From the NCBI GenBank assembly GCA_030248225.1, contig JASANE010010112.1:1-64000 (forward strand): a DNA stretch of 64,000 bases, in the 5' to 3' direction. The notes under the pieces were generated by a model. That model made no database searches. It had not been told where the DNA came from and was given only the letters and a program-made list of their open reading frames with translations. Positions 1 through 12,298 of the stretch are shown in pieces. This DNA is from Trileptium ribeirensis. Taxonomy: Eukaryota; Nematoda; Enoplea; Enoplida; Thoracostomopsidae. Position 1 is the stretch's first letter. Each line of letters opens with the position of its first letter. The position numbers and the translations under genes were made by a program.

Positions 1-254
1 TATATCTCAAGGAGGTACACTTCTAGGAACTTCTGCACAGAGGGGTACTCAATGTTCTAGGAGGCATAGCCTAGCTTGTTTCACACGTAACTGTTTCTGT
101 TATATCTCAAGGAGGTACACTTCTAGGAACTTCTGCACAGAGGGGTACTCAATGTTCTAGGAGGCATAGCCTAGCTTGTTTCACACGTAACTGTTTCTGT
201 TATATCTCAAGGAGGTACACTTCTAGGAACTTCTGCACAGAGGGGTACTCAATG

Positions 255-1123
255 CAGGGCCGCCGCTAGGATGTCCGAGGCCCCCCCAGCAGGCTGCGAG
301 GCCCCCCCAGCAGGCTGCGAGGCCCCCCAGCAGGCTGCGAGCCCCCCCAGCAGGCTGCGAGCCCCCCCAGCAGGCTGCGAGGCCCCCCAGCAGGCTGCGA
401 GGCCCCTATCACATTTCTTAACTAATGTAATCGTTTTCCAATACACTTACCTTAAACATTATACTCTAAAAATTTGCAAAGACCGTGTACCCTTAAATTT
501 GAGAGCTGTTCCTTAAATTAAGATAGTATGCATGGTCATAATTTTATAAACAGTCTTTGCAATATTTTAAAAGCATCCTTATAGCCTGCTCCTTTGTACG
601 TTTGCGCTTTGAAGCACCACTTTCGAATACCATAATTTCATTTCACGAACACATATTTCATATATCAAAATTTAATATTATTATGCCTAAATTATAACAA
701 AATTACTAATACTAATATTTATTTTAACCGTCAAGACTTATCACGTAGATAACACCGGAATATAACCAGGGGCCTCAAGGCCTCTACTAGTTTATTTCAC
801 ACCAAATGCTATACATTAGTTGCATAGACGCTGACCTAAATAAATTTTCGTGTATGTCCGTAAAACAGGCGCCCAGTAAAAACACTAACTTTGAACCACG
901 GAACGGTTAAAATTATACTCACGATTAGGCTTCTAAACTCTGAGGTTACCTTTGTATATCGTGTACATTTACTTTGCGAAAGGTGCTTGAGGTTGTGCTG
1001 CGGCTCCCAACTTTTTCAACTTTTCACCCAGAGGCCATGAGATGAGGCCCCTGTAAGGCGCGAGGCCCCTGCAAGGGGCGAGGCCCCCCTAGGGGGGGTA
1101 GGGGGGTGCTAACGGCGGCTCTG
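255..1123. mobile_element. Non-autonomous hAT-type DNA transposon inserted in the satellite
   Basis: An 869 bp block interrupts the satellite. It is flanked by a perfect 8 bp direct repeat ACTCAATG (247-254 and 1124-1131) that belongs to the satellite monomer, so it is a target-site duplication. The ends are inverted repeats: left CAGGGCCGCCGCTAG, right end reverse-complemented CAGAGCCGCCGTTAG. An 8 bp duplication and CAGRG termini are the hAT superfamily signature. There is no transposase ORF, so it must be mobilised in trans. Both subterminal regions are rich in GAGGCCCC-type blocks. Strand is undetermined. Confidence 0.85.
277..402. repeat. C-rich ~22 bp minisatellite inside the hAT element
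   Basis: Six copies of a ~22 bp unit, roughly GAGGCCCCCCCAGCAGGCTGC, differing mainly in C-run length, just inside the left end of the hAT element. Similar GAGGCCCC blocks occur near the right end at about 1045-1090. Open frames run through it on both strands only because the unit lacks stops; I do not regard them as genes. Confidence 0.9.
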
Positions 1124-4100
1124 ACTCAATGTTCTAGGAGGCATAGCCTAGCTTGTTTCACACGTAACTGTTTCTGTTATATATATCTCAAGGAGGTACA
1201 CTTCTAGGAACTTCTGCACAGAGGGGTACTCAATGTTCTAGGAGGCATAGCCTAGCTTGTTTCACATGTAACTGTTTCTGTTATATATATATCTCAAGGA
1301 GATACACTTCTAGGAACTTCTGCACAGAGGGGTACTCAATGTTCTAGGAGGCATAGCCTAGCTTGTTTCACACGTAACTGTTTCTGTTATATCAAAAATA
1401 CAATCTGCACGGGGTTTGTTTGGGGCATAGCCTAGCTATATATCTCAAGGAGGTACACTTCTAGGAACTTCTGCACAGAGGGGTACTCAATGTTCTAGGA
1501 GGCATAGCCTAGCTTGTTTCACACGTAACTGTTTCTGTTATATATATCTCAAGGAGGTACACTTCTAGGAACTTCTGCACAGAGGGGTACTCAATGTTCT
1601 AGGAGGCATAGCCTAGCTTGTTTCACATGTAACTGTTTCTGTTATATATATCTCAAGGAGGTACACTTCTAGGAACTTCTGCACAGAGGGGTACTCAATG
1701 TTCTAGGAGGCATAGCCTAGCTTGTTTCACACGTAACTGTTTCTGTTATATATATCTCAAGGAGGTACACTTCTAGGAACTTCTGCACAGAGGGGTACTC
1801 AATGTTCTAGGAGGCATAGCCTAGCTTGTTTCACACGTAACTGTTTATGTTATATATATCTCAAGGAGGTACACTTCTAGGAACTTCTGCACAGAGGGGT
1901 ACTCAATGTTCTAGGAGGCATAGCCTAGCTTGTTTCACACGTAACCGTTTGTGTTATATCTCAAGGAGATACACTTCTAGGAACTTCTGCACAGAGGGGT
2001 ACTCAATGTTCTGGGAGGCATAGCCTAGCTTGTTTCACACGTAACCGTTTGTGTTATATCTCAAGGAGATACACTTCTAGGAACTTCTGCACAGAGGGGT
2101 ACTCAATGTTCTAGGAGGCATAGCCTAGCTTGTTTCACACGTAACTGTTTCTGTTATATCTCAAGGAGGTACACTTCTAGGAACTTCTGCACAGAGGGGT
2201 ACTCAATGTTCTAGGAGGCATAGCCTATCTTGTTTCACACGTAACTGTTTCTGTTATATCTCAAGGAGGTACACTTCTAGGAACTTCTGCACAGAGGGGT
2301 ACTCAATGTTCTAGGAGGCATAGCCTAGCTTGTTTCACACGTAACTGTTTCTGTTATATATATCTCAAGGAGGTACACTTCTAGGAACTTCTTCACAGAG
2401 GGGTACTCAATGTTCTAGGAGGCATAGCCTAGCTTGTTTCACACGTAACTGTTTCTGTTATATATCTCAAGGAGGTACACTTCTAGGAACTTCTGCACAG
2501 AGGGGTACTCAATGTTCTAGGAGGCATAGCCTAGCTTGTTTCACACGTAACCGTTTGTGTTATATCTCAAGGAGATACACTTCTAGGAACTTCTGCACAG
2601 AGGGGTACTCAATGTTCTAGGAGGCATAGCCTAGCTTGTTTCACACGTAACTGTTTCTGTTATATCTCAAGGAGGTACACTTCTAGGAACTTCTGCACAG
2701 AGGGGTACTCAATGTTCTAGGAGGCATAGCCTAGCTTGTTTCACACGTAACTGTTTCTGTTATATATATCTCAAGGAGGTACACTTCTAGGAACTTCTGC
2801 ACAGAGGGGTACTCAATGTTCTAGGAGGCATAGCCTAGCTTGTTTCACACGTAACTGTTTCTGTTATATATATCTCAAGGAGGTACACTTCTAGGAACTT
2901 CTGCACAGAGGGGTACTCAATGTTCTAGGAGGCATAGCCTAGCTTGTTTCACACGTAACCGTTTGTGTTATATCTCAAGGAGATACACTTCTAGGAACTT
3001 CTGCACAGAGGGGTACTCAATGTTCTAGGAGGCATAGCCTAGCTTGTTTCACACGTAACTGTTTCTGTTATATCTCAAGGAGGTACACTTCTAGGAACTT
3101 CTGCACAGAGGTGTACTCAATGTTCTAGGAGGCATAGCCTAGCTTGTTTCACACGTAACTGTTTCTGTTATATATATCTCAAGGAGGTACACTTCTAGAA
3201 ACTTCTGCACAGAGGGGTACTCAATGTTCTAGGAGGCATAGCCTAGCTTGTTTCACACGTAACTGTTTCTGTTATATATCTCAAGGAGGTACACTTCTAG
3301 GAACTTCTGCACAGAGGGGTACTCAATGTTCTAGGAGGCATAGCCTAGCTTGTTTCACACGTAACTGTTTGTGTTATATCTCAAGGAGATACACTTCTAG
3401 GAACTTCTGCACAGAGGGGTACTCAATGTTCTAGGAGGCATAGCCTAGCTTGTTTCACACGTAACTGTTTCTGTTATATCTCAAGGAGGAACACTTCTAG
3501 GAACTTCTGCACAGAGGGGTACTCAATGTTCTAGGAGGCATAGCCTAGCTTGTTTCACACGTAACTGTTTCTGTTATATATATCTCAAGGAGGTACACTT
3601 CTAGGAACTTCTGCACAGAGGAGTACTCAATGTTCTAGGAGGCATAGCCTAGCTTGTTTCACACGTAACTGTTTCTGTTATATATATATCAAGGAGGTAC
3701 ACTTCTAGGAACTTCTGCACAGAGGGGTACTCAATGTTCTAGGAGGCATAGCCTAGCTTGTTTCACACGTAACTGTTTCTGTTATATATATATCTCAAGG
3801 AGGTACACTTCTAGGAACTTCTGCACAGAGGGGTACTCAATGTTCTAGGAGGCATAGCCTAGCTTGTTTCACACGTAACTGTTTCTGTTATATATATCTC
3901 AAGGAGGTACACTTCTAGGAACTTCTGCACAGAGGGGTACTCAATGTTCTAGGAGGCATAGCCTAGCTTGTTTCACACGTAACTGTTTCTGTTATATATA
4001 TATCAAGGAGGTACACTTCTAGGAACTTCTGCACAGAGGGGTACTCAATGTTCTAGGAGGCATAGCCTAGCTTGTTTCACACGTAACTGTTTCTGTTATA

Positions 4101-4232
4101 TATATATATCTCAAGGAGGTACACTTCTAGGAACTTCTGCACAGAGGGGTACTCAATGTTCTAGGAGGCATAGCCTAGCTTGTTTCACACGTAACCGTTT
4201 GTGTTATATATATCTCAAGGAGGTACACTTGC

Positions 4233-4998
4233 TACACATTGGGACATTACCTATGCAACTGACTTGAGATGAATTTCGCTAAGGCGGTGCCATGTTTCCC
4301 TAGAGCTAGAGCCATTCTCTAAATCAGCTCCAATTTCATTTGCGGGGAATTCTAATCATTGGGTCGATGAAATTTTAGGAAGGCAAAAACATAATTTTTA
4401 TAAATTTTATTTACTGAAACAACAACAACATGGACAAAACACAAGCTTCTACTGCTTTATGCTAATAAATTTTGAGCCTAAAAGGAGAAAAATTTTTGAC
4501 GTGGATTGTAACTACAACGATGCACCAACTCAAGCCCGACCAGGGCAAGTCTACTAGACACTGCGGTATGGCGAGTAGGAGAACCGTTTTTGTTCAAGCA
4601 GCCCTGATAAAACATTTTTGTAGTATCCCTAACCACCACTTGTGGGTACTTATTGTATTTTAAGGGGGTCCATGGGTATCGACTGTTATTTTGACGTTTT
4701 TCATATAAAATCAGTCTCTCATCATTCCGTATTCATTTAAGCTTGCAACGTACATAATCGCTCAATTGCATTCAAATCAAATTTGCATATAATACCGCTA
4801 ATAGATTTAACATTTGATGGCTGCTTTGTAAGCTAACAGTGAAAGCAAATGAGGGAAGAGATATGAGTTATTTTAATTCATTAAATTTTACTATTTCTTG
4901 TTAAAATACATAACACAAACGCAACATAAAGCGGTGTAGGTCCTTTCAAATCCCAATAGTTAGTTGTGATAACCGGGTCCCTGTGGCCAGTTGTGTGA
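4233..4998. other. Spacer between two satellites
   Basis: AT-rich, apparently single-copy sequence. I see no conserved protein motif, tRNA or inverted-repeat element. A 63-codon open frame at 4472-4663 resembles nothing known to me and is probably chance. Confidence 0.5.
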
Positions 4999-6655
4999 AT
5001 TCATAGCATCAATTATTGCTACAATATGGTCAAAGAATGCTCCTAATTTTTGGATTCTTAGCTAGTTTATCATGGATCCTCTAAGCTTTATGTTAAATTC
5101 ATAGCGTCAATTATTGCTACAATATGGTCTCAGAATGCTCCTAATTTATAGATTCTCAGCGGGTTTATCGTAGATCCACTAAGCTTTAGGTTAAATTCAT
5201 AGCGTCAATTATTGCTACAATATGGTCAAAGAATGCTCCTAATTTTTGGATTCTCAGCTAGTTTATCATGGATCCTCTAAGCTTTATGTTAAATTCATAG
5301 CGTCAATTATTGCTACAATATGGTCAAAGAATGCTCCTAATTTTTGGATTCTCAGTGGTTTATCATGGATCCTCTAAGCTTTATGTTAAATTCATAGCGT
5401 CAATTATTGCTACAATATGGTCAAAGAATGCTCCTGATTTTTGGATTCTCAGCTAGTTTATCATGGATCCTCTAAGCTTTATGTTAAATTCATAGCGTCA
5501 ATTATTGCTACAATATGGTCAAAGAATGCTCCTAATTTTTGGATTCTCAGCTAGTTTATCATGGATCCTCTAAGCTTTATGTTAAATTCATAGCGTCAAT
5601 TATTGCTACAATATGGTCTCAGAATGCTCCTAATTTATAGATTCTCAGCGGGTTTATCGTAGATCCTCTAAGCTTTATGTTAAATTCATAGCGTCAATTA
5701 TTGCTACAATATGGTCAAAGAATGCTCCTGATTTTTGGATTCTCAGCTAGTTTATCATGGATCCTCTAAGCTTTATGTTAAATTCATAGCGTCAATTATT
5801 GCTACAATATGGTCAAAGAATGCTCCTAATTTTTGGATTCTCAGCTAGTTTATCATGGATCCTCTAAGCTTTATGTTAAATTCATAGCGTCAATTATTGC
5901 TACAATATGGTCTCAGAATGCTCCTAATTTATAGATTCTCAGCGGGTTTATCGTAGATCCTCTAAGCTTTAGGTTAAATTCATAGTGTCAATTATTGCTA
6001 CAATATGGTCTCAGAATGCTCCTAATTTTTGGATTCTCAGTGGTTTATCATGGATCCTCTAAGCTTTATGTTAAATTCATAGCGTCAATTATTGCTACAA
6101 TATGGTCAAAGAATGTCCTAATTTTTGGATTCTCAGCTAGTTTATCATGGATCCTCTAAGCTTTATGTTAAATTCATAGCGTCAATTATTGCTACAATAT
6201 GGTCTCAGAATGCTCCTAATTTATAGATTCTCAGCGGGTTTATCGTAGATCCACTAAGCTTTAGGTTAAATTCATAGCGTCAATTATTGCTACAATATGG
6301 TCTCAGAATGCTCCTAATTTATAGATTCTCAGCGTGTTTATCATGGATCGTCTAAGCTTTAGGTTAAATTCATAGCGTCAATTATTGCTACAATATGGTC
6401 TCAGAATGCTCTTAATTTTGAGATTCTCAGAGTGTTTATCGTAGATCCTCTAAGCTTTAACTTAAATTCATAGCGTCAATTATTGCTACAATATGGTTTC
6501 ACAATGCTCCTAATTTTTGGATTCTCAGCTGGTTATTCATAGATCCTCTAAGCTTTAGGTTCAATTCATAGCTTCAATTATTGCTACAATATGGTCTCAG
6601 AATGCTCGAAATTATTAAATTCTCAGCGGGTTTATCGTAGATCCTCTAAGGTTAA
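4999..6655. repeat. Second satellite array, ~98 bp monomer
   Basis: About 17 head-to-tail copies of a unit containing TTCATAGCGTCAATTATTGC and CTCTAAGCTTTA, unrelated to the 100 bp satellite. Two subtypes alternate: one with GGTCAAAGAATGC and CTAGTTTATCATGG, the other with GGTCTCAGAATGC and CGGGTTTATCGTAG. The order is partly periodic (a three-copy block at about 5400-5650 recurs at about 5690-5940). Copies near the right end (6370-6655) are more divergent, the usual decay at an array edge. Confidence 0.96.
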
Positions 6656-7498
6656 GGCTATAAGCTTAAGCGTTAGCCTGGGTTCATAATTAAACATCAA
6701 ATTTTTGTCCCGTGAAAAAGGTATTCAGTCGAATTCTCCGTCACTGTTATTCAGGGAATTAGAGATGATTCTTTTTTCGATAGGCAGGAATCTCCATTGA
6801 AAGCAGCCAAATATTCAACCTTGTGATTGTCTCAAATAAAATTTTTGAAATACTGCTAAATCGTTGCCTTTCCTCATAGCTACACTCCTTACACTTGCAA
6901 TTTCGTTTTCAAAATCTTATGTCTAACCTTGAAAGGATGAAAGGAAATGTTGTTGTTGCTGATTGCTCGTGCGCAAAATAATGTGCCCATCTGCTCGAAA
7001 ATTTTTGTTACATACAACACATGGTGGATAAATGGCGATTAAATCCAACAGTTACCGTGAGCATTTTATGGTCGTGGCGTTGCTCGTCTTTGACTTGCTC
7101 ATGTGGTATTTCGTATATCAAACTCGGATTTGAAATTGAAGTTCATACCAATTGAAAATTTTCTGGATTTCTTGAAATATTTATATTCATTGTTTTACTT
7201 AAGCAATTTCCGAAAGCAGTTCAACGCTTCCATGCGTGGCCCTGCTGACTGCCACCTTTTGGAGTCTGCTGTGTTATTTGCTCGATTTGCGAGATTTTTT
7301 GAGGAACTGATCAACACCTTTCAGGTATAACTTAGTCAGGGGGCTAGGTACGTGGCTTGCAATAAAATGACCGGTGTTTGTATGTGTGGCGCTGGCTGGA
7401 ATTAGTCAAATACATACGATAAACGAACATGAACGATAAAAATCGTAAAGAAGCCATGTAAGAGACCTACTAGTGATCTAAAACTATGCCGACATTGT
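6656..7498. other. Anonymous spacer
   Basis: AT-rich with no recognisable gene. A 75-codon open frame at 7103-7330 has no motif I recognise. Confidence 0.4.
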
Positions 7499-7763
7499 AA
7501 AGGCGTGTCCACACGCTCAAACTTTGACTTTAACGAAAAATTGCGATATTTCAAAACTTGAGATCAAAATTTGAGCTCAAACTTTTTCAAGTAATGAATC
7601 TTGTCGGTGACTGGCTACAGGAATATCCTTCCAAAGTTTGAACAGTGTTCACACATTCAAACTTACCAAAAATGCAAAAAAGATGCTTTCAAATTTGATC
7701 AAAATTTGAGCTCAAATTTTAATTAAAATTTGTACAAAAGGTTTGAGCGTGTGAACACGCCTT
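7499..7763. mobile_element. MITE-like element with ~26 bp terminal inverted repeats
   Basis: A 265 bp block starts AAGGCGTGTCCACACGCTC and ends with the near-perfect reverse complement (GAGCGTGTGAACACGCCTT). The arms continue as AAACTTT/AAACCTTTT. The interior is very AT-rich and repeats GATCAAAATTTGAGCTCAAA at about 7563 and 7697. Non-coding, so it would depend on a transposase elsewhere. I could not fix a target duplication, so the superfamily is unassigned. Confidence 0.7.
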
Positions 7764-8157
7764 AAGAATAAAGCGTCCAGTGCCTATGGTGTAACAAACA
7801 TATTATGTCGGTGTCTTTTGACTTCCGATATACATATTTTGACCCATGTATATTTTGCTTACGTCAAACCGATACATGTATTTGCAAGCAGCGTTTGGTA
7901 ACCGTTATCATTATGTGACATCGATACACTGGAGAGACTACAACGTTATTCCCCTCGACGCATTTTTTTACAACCGCTCACATTTGCAACCGACTAACTG
8001 CGCCCATCGGGCGAAATTCCTGAACCTAGAACCCTTAGATCTTAAACTCTTATATTGAGGGTAAGCGATTTCTATTCCAAGTATTTCCCTAACCTCCGCC
8101 ATGGTTAAGAAGTTCGAAAACTTCCAACTTTTCTAATACCCGAGGTCATTCTCTTAA
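7764..8157. other. Anonymous spacer
   Basis: Contains a 70-codon open frame (7846-8058) with no recognisable motif. Nothing else seen. Confidence 0.4.
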
Positions 8158-8659
8158 TGCGGCGTTCACGTTATAATGTCCCCGCTGTTTGGAACTTTTG
8201 TCCCCCTGTAGTCGCGACCCTACCGTATAGACAGTCAGAGTGACACCCATATTGTAAATCAATTGCCGAGGGTATACCACACACCCCTAGCTACTACATT
8301 TTTGACGGTGTCGAACACACCCTTAGCTACCAATTTGGCGCGAATTAACTATAACGGACACCGTCTGTAGCTAATGCGGTTTATTAGTTAACTGTTCTGT
8401 GTTGTTTTTTTCTAAATTTACGATATTTCTATCTAGTCCATATGAACATTGCTCAAATAATTCCGAACACTGTCAATAAAACTGTCAGAAGACAGTGTGC
8501 CTGACACTGTCGAGAAGTTGTAATACGCGTAACTGACTACCTTTGAAACTAATTTATTAAAACATGGGGTGTAAGACGCCCTGTTGTCAACAGTGCGCCT
8601 GACACTGTGAGCTGTACATAGGTTCCAAACGTTGGGGACATTATAACGTGAACGCCGTA
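8158..8659. mobile_element. MITE-like element, ~37 bp inverted repeats, 3 bp duplication
   Basis: Left arm begins TGCGGCGTTCACGTTATAAT; the right end is its reverse complement (ATTATAACGTGAACGCCGTA). The arms match over about 37 bp through GTCCCC and TTTGGAAC. Flanks are TAA at 8155-8157 and 8660-8662; a TWA target duplication would suit the PIF/Harbinger superfamily, but 3 bp is weak evidence. The interior has short hairpins around ACAGTGTGCCTGACACTGT (about 8492 and 8600). Confidence 0.65.
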
Positions 8660-8704
8660 TAAGCTAAGAAAATTAAAAGCTAACACAAACGCACTTATTC
8701 AATC

Positions 8705-8815
8705 GCTGTTATACCACGGAATCACAATGTCTGGAACAGCCTTCCAGGAAACATCAATGAATCTGGGACTGATTTGGATCCCCTTCACAAAAGCATTGAA
8801 ATATGCTTTGGCTAA
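8705..8815 (+). pseudogene. 3' tail of a non-LTR retrotransposon reverse transcriptase (remnant)
   Basis: The frame from 8705 reads ...NVWNSLPGNINESGTDLDP then HKSIEI and stops at 8813. The WNSLP signature followed by a DP/F-K-x2-[LI] stretch is the usual C terminus of CR1/L2/Jockey-group reverse transcriptases. Nothing upstream can be joined to it: the inverted-repeat element at 8158-8659 ends just before it. It is therefore a 5'-truncated or dismembered copy, perhaps with its AT-rich 3' UTR downstream. Assignment rests on about 30 residues. Confidence 0.4.
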
Positions 8816-9389
8816 TGTCGAACATGAGTAATGCCTAAATTGCCATAGGAATCTCTACCAGATATAAGTGGTGGCATTTATTCCTCATTCCACTGATCAA
8901 GCTTGACTGTAATACTGGAATTTGTTATAACTGTCTAAAACTGTTTTCAAAACTATGCTGTATATATTCCCAATCAGTATTGGTGAAATTTTACTCATTT
9001 CTTGTAGCGTTAATCATATGTCTTAACCGTAAATCATTGTTTTGTATAAACAAATTACTATATTAAAAAGTTAATACCGAAACCAAGAAATATCAGACAT
9101 AAAGTTTTGCTCGACATAAACCGAAAATATTAAAATAAAATTCGTTGATTGCAAAAGTATGGCAGGAAAGTATAAAAAGAAACCTTCGACAAAAAAGCTA
9201 ATTGCGGCAAGTGAGTTCACTGAAAAATCACTGTATCTGACTTTATAAGATTTTCTATTTTTAAGTTATATATATGAATTATATATATGTATAAACAACA
9301 GTTGACGGTCGCCGACGTCTTTAAGTGCCGTGATATTTCCTAATAAAAAACAGTACCAGAAATTGAAACTGGATGCTTATAACCGAAGC
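8816..9389. other. AT-rich spacer, possibly retrotransposon 3' UTR
   Basis: No gene recognised. The first few hundred bases may be the untranslated tail of the adjacent non-LTR remnant, but I see no diagnostic end. Confidence 0.3.
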
Positions 9390-9605
9390 GGCCCATGTCA
9401 ACTTTAGGGTTGAAGTATAATGCATGCCATGCCGTTCTCGATATAATAAGCCTAAGCCTTAGTCTTAGCCTAAGCTAAGGTCCCTATATGAGTCATGTAC
9501 TAGGTTTAAGCCTTAGTCAAGGGGCTATCGCCATCCGAACCACCTGGTCTAAGCTGTTCTTTATTCTAACGTTATAACGTCCGGCCCTTAAAGTTGACAT
9601 GGGTC
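9390..9605. mobile_element. MITE, 216 bp, 8 bp target duplication
   Basis: Left end GGCCCATGTCAACTTTAGGG; right end reverse-complemented GACCCATGTCAACTTTAAGG. Flanked by a perfect 8 bp direct repeat ACCGAAGC (9382-9389, 9606-9613). The duplication length fits hAT, P or Merlin; the GG start leans to Merlin, but superfamily is unproven. The interior has a CTAAGCC/GGCTTAG-type palindromic patch near 9450-9480. No coding capacity. Confidence 0.78.
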
Positions 9606-12261
9606 ACCGAAGCTATCAATGATCTAAATACCTAAAACTATCCTTTACTAAAATGAAAGCACAGTTTTAAAGAAATATTTTCGATGTGGGTTATTATGTC
9701 CTCAGGTTTTTGCTTACACATGCGCAACCATAATCTAAGTTTAAGGTCATGCTGTATTTAAATTTCTATTGTTTGTATTTAATATAGGTTTATAGTGAAA
9801 AAAGAATGTCAAAAATTTTGAGCAAAACATATTTTATTAGGTAGTAGAAGATGTAATCTACCAGGGGTTGAAACTTTCAAATTTCAGAAAGCAAAACAAA
9901 AACTCTTCCCTCTAGCGAAGACAGATTACCCGGCTGCACCGTCGGCTTCCTATGAAACGGTGTTCATACGACCGCAGATTCCTTGACTCTAAAGGGAGAG
10001 GCAGCGCTTCGGCTAGATCCAGTGAATCGATTCCCTCAGAGCAGGACGCAGGAGGGCTTTGCCAAGGTTTTCGGCCTGGCCCGTTGCGTTGGCGTACTTA
10101 TCTAGTTTTGTGGTGTGATTCACAGAGGTCCTCAGGAGTGAGCCAAGCCTCAGGGCTATGTCTATAAATTTTCACAACTATATCCCGTATTCTATCAGCC
10201 AGAGTGTGCCCCCATTTTGTGACTTAGCTCTTGCGACAACAACTACATTTGAACGAAAGCAGCTCACTTTGTCGGTTCTAAATTCGACTTATCCACGATT
10301 TTGAACAAAATTCAAAACTCAAGTCTTTTTGCAGCTTGTTTTTGTACAGCAACCTAAAGTCTTGTCAGCGTTTGTCAACACTAGTAAGTTATAGGAAGCC
10401 CGGTCGGTACAAAATCTTTCGTTTTGTTCTTTGATTTCAGGTTTTCGGGTTACCTCGGCTTACCGACATGCCTTTGCCCGTCTCAGTCGACCTGACTGTG
10501 ACATTGTTCTAATGTCCTCGACAATTTTTAAACAGCCATTCGCTCGTCCGAGTATTCCAATATTCTAACTCTCAGTTAAGAACATAGACCTCGAGGGATC
10601 TTTACGGTTTTAAGAACGTCGGCAATTTTGGGAATAAAGCAGAGTTCACAAAATCTTACTCGTTTAATGCCATAAAGGCGTTGCCGTCATATGATTTAGT
10701 TTCGTCTATCTTATTGCGACTGTTTAATATTTTGTCTGACTTGGTTGGTACATTTATTTGCAGTCTTGTCTGGCATATCAAGTCTGGTAAATTTTTATCT
10801 TATCGGATAAAAGAAACTGATTTTTAATTACTTGTCAGATTTTCCGGACGAGCGATTTCGGTGTCGGCGCCTTTTTGTGCTCATTTTTAATTGGCATCTA
10901 GGGAAGATGGGCGCCTATGTGGTTCAGTTGAGGGTGAAAAAATCATTCGATAATCAATGTGGAGAATAGCTTCGATGATGATTAAGTGACAACTAACTTA
11001 ATTTATTGTATAGAGAAATATTGGCAAATTTGAGACTATCTGGTTTTTTTTTTACTTTGGCTTCATGTAGAACACTTAAACGGTAATGCTGTAAAGAGCA
11101 GTATATAGCACTGGCGTAGTGACCTCTCACATTTATCGTAGCTTTTTTATTATTAATCCCGCAATGAACTTTGGAATTCAAAGCATCTTGGAGTCAGAAA
11201 CATACCTAGTAGAAATGTGCGGCGTAAGAAATTTTATAAACGTCATTCTGGGTCAAATACAATTGGTTTGTTACAGTCATTCAATCCAGAATCGGGTGGG
11301 AGTATACGTATTTTCTTCATTCAAAAGGTGATTCAAGCAATTGGCACAATTTTCAGTGAGTGTAAAAATTATAGTTACACTCAAACCTGATATATATATC
11401 GTTTGCCATATAGCGCACACAGTGTACTTTGGATATATGACAGACCTATATTTTAATGAATATTTTATTGCATGGATTGTCCGAGTTCTACTCAACTAAT
11501 GTATTAACTCGGTTCAGGAAAACAATTGACAATGATGAACGTAAACTGTCGGAAACGATTCAGTAGGATCCAGCCCAGCTGATTGAGAAATAGATTTCTT
11601 AGTTATGTACTACTTTGTGAATTCAAGCTCGCTGAAGGATGAACAGCTCATTTATGAATTCTGTCCTGACTTAGTAAGATCCATTCAACAGGTACAATTC
11701 TAAACTTGGATGAGCTCAAATTCATGCACTACGTCGTCGTCTTACTAAATACTCTAAATGTAATATAGTCCACTTGATTTGACAGCTTTTAACTTGGGAT
11801 CAAAGTACTGTTAGCATCGAGTACATTTTATATCCAACGTAACATTAACCTAGACAAAATTGTAAAGATCACCTTAGTTAAATCTTAGCATTTGAAAACG
11901 AGAAATCTTTACTGGCTTCTCCGGCTATAGGTTCATAGTCACTTGAATCTTGCTTTATTACTGATCCAGCTCGTCTATGGTTTATTATTTTATTTTGTGA
12001 CCACAGTCACAAATTGCTCATTTATAAAGCTGGCTCTTAATTAAAAAACAGGGCATAGGGGCGAAAGCTGGATTAAAGTCCACCGGATTCTAACCATTTT
12101 TTTGGCCGGTTTGAAAGTAATAATCGGCACTTTTGGCAAAACATTATCAGTATAAGTGTACCTTAGCGTGATGCCAAGTGAGAGAGTAAACGGTCTTATT
12201 GTCATTTCCTTCATTTGAATCATAAATTTTCTTACCTCAACTATTCAAATATAATAATAAT
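9606..12261. other. Long anonymous stretch
   Basis: No gene I can support. A patch at about 9,920-10,180 is more GC-rich than its surroundings and has a 71-codon open frame (9952-10167), but no frame shows a known domain. Overlapping short open frames at 10993-11495 are on both strands and AT-rich, so likely chance. Confidence 0.35.
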
Positions 12262-12298
12262 ACGCAGCTGCATGGCGGAACTTCCTAACACCATGCCA
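12262..12298. repeat. Dispersed stem-loop repeat, copy 1
   Basis: A 37 bp segment, ACGCAGCTGCATGGCGGAAC followed by TTCCTAACACCATGCC, whose reverse complement recurs at 25833-25870. The core is an imperfect hairpin (CATGGCG...CACCATG). Flanks are unrelated, so it is a mobile or conserved motif of unknown nature. Confidence 0.6.

Larger units (their letters stand above)
1..4232. repeat. Satellite array, ~100-106 bp monomer
   Basis: Head-to-tail copies of a unit that begins with a short TA run followed by CTCAAGGAGGTACACTTC and contains TTCTAGGAGGCATAGCCTAG. The first copies start at 1 and 101 (period 100); others are 102-106 bp because the TA run varies. About 30 copies lie in 1124-4232 and about 2.5 before the inserted element at 255-1123. 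A scrambled stretch lies at about 1391-1440. A variant with CCGTTTGTG and GGAGAT recurs at about 1946, 2046, 2552 and 2960, hinting at a higher-order unit of about four monomers. The last copy breaks off near 4232. No coding sequence. Confidence 0.97.

Noticed and set aside
271..516. Open frames on both strands across the C-rich minisatellite (81 and 65 codons)
   Set aside because: The repeat unit simply lacks stop codons; composition is wholly repetitive and lies inside a non-autonomous hAT element.
1..6655. Could the regularly spaced repeats at the left be a CRISPR array?
   Set aside because: Whole monomers are repeated head to tail without unique spacers and the context is animal nuclear DNA; they are satellites.
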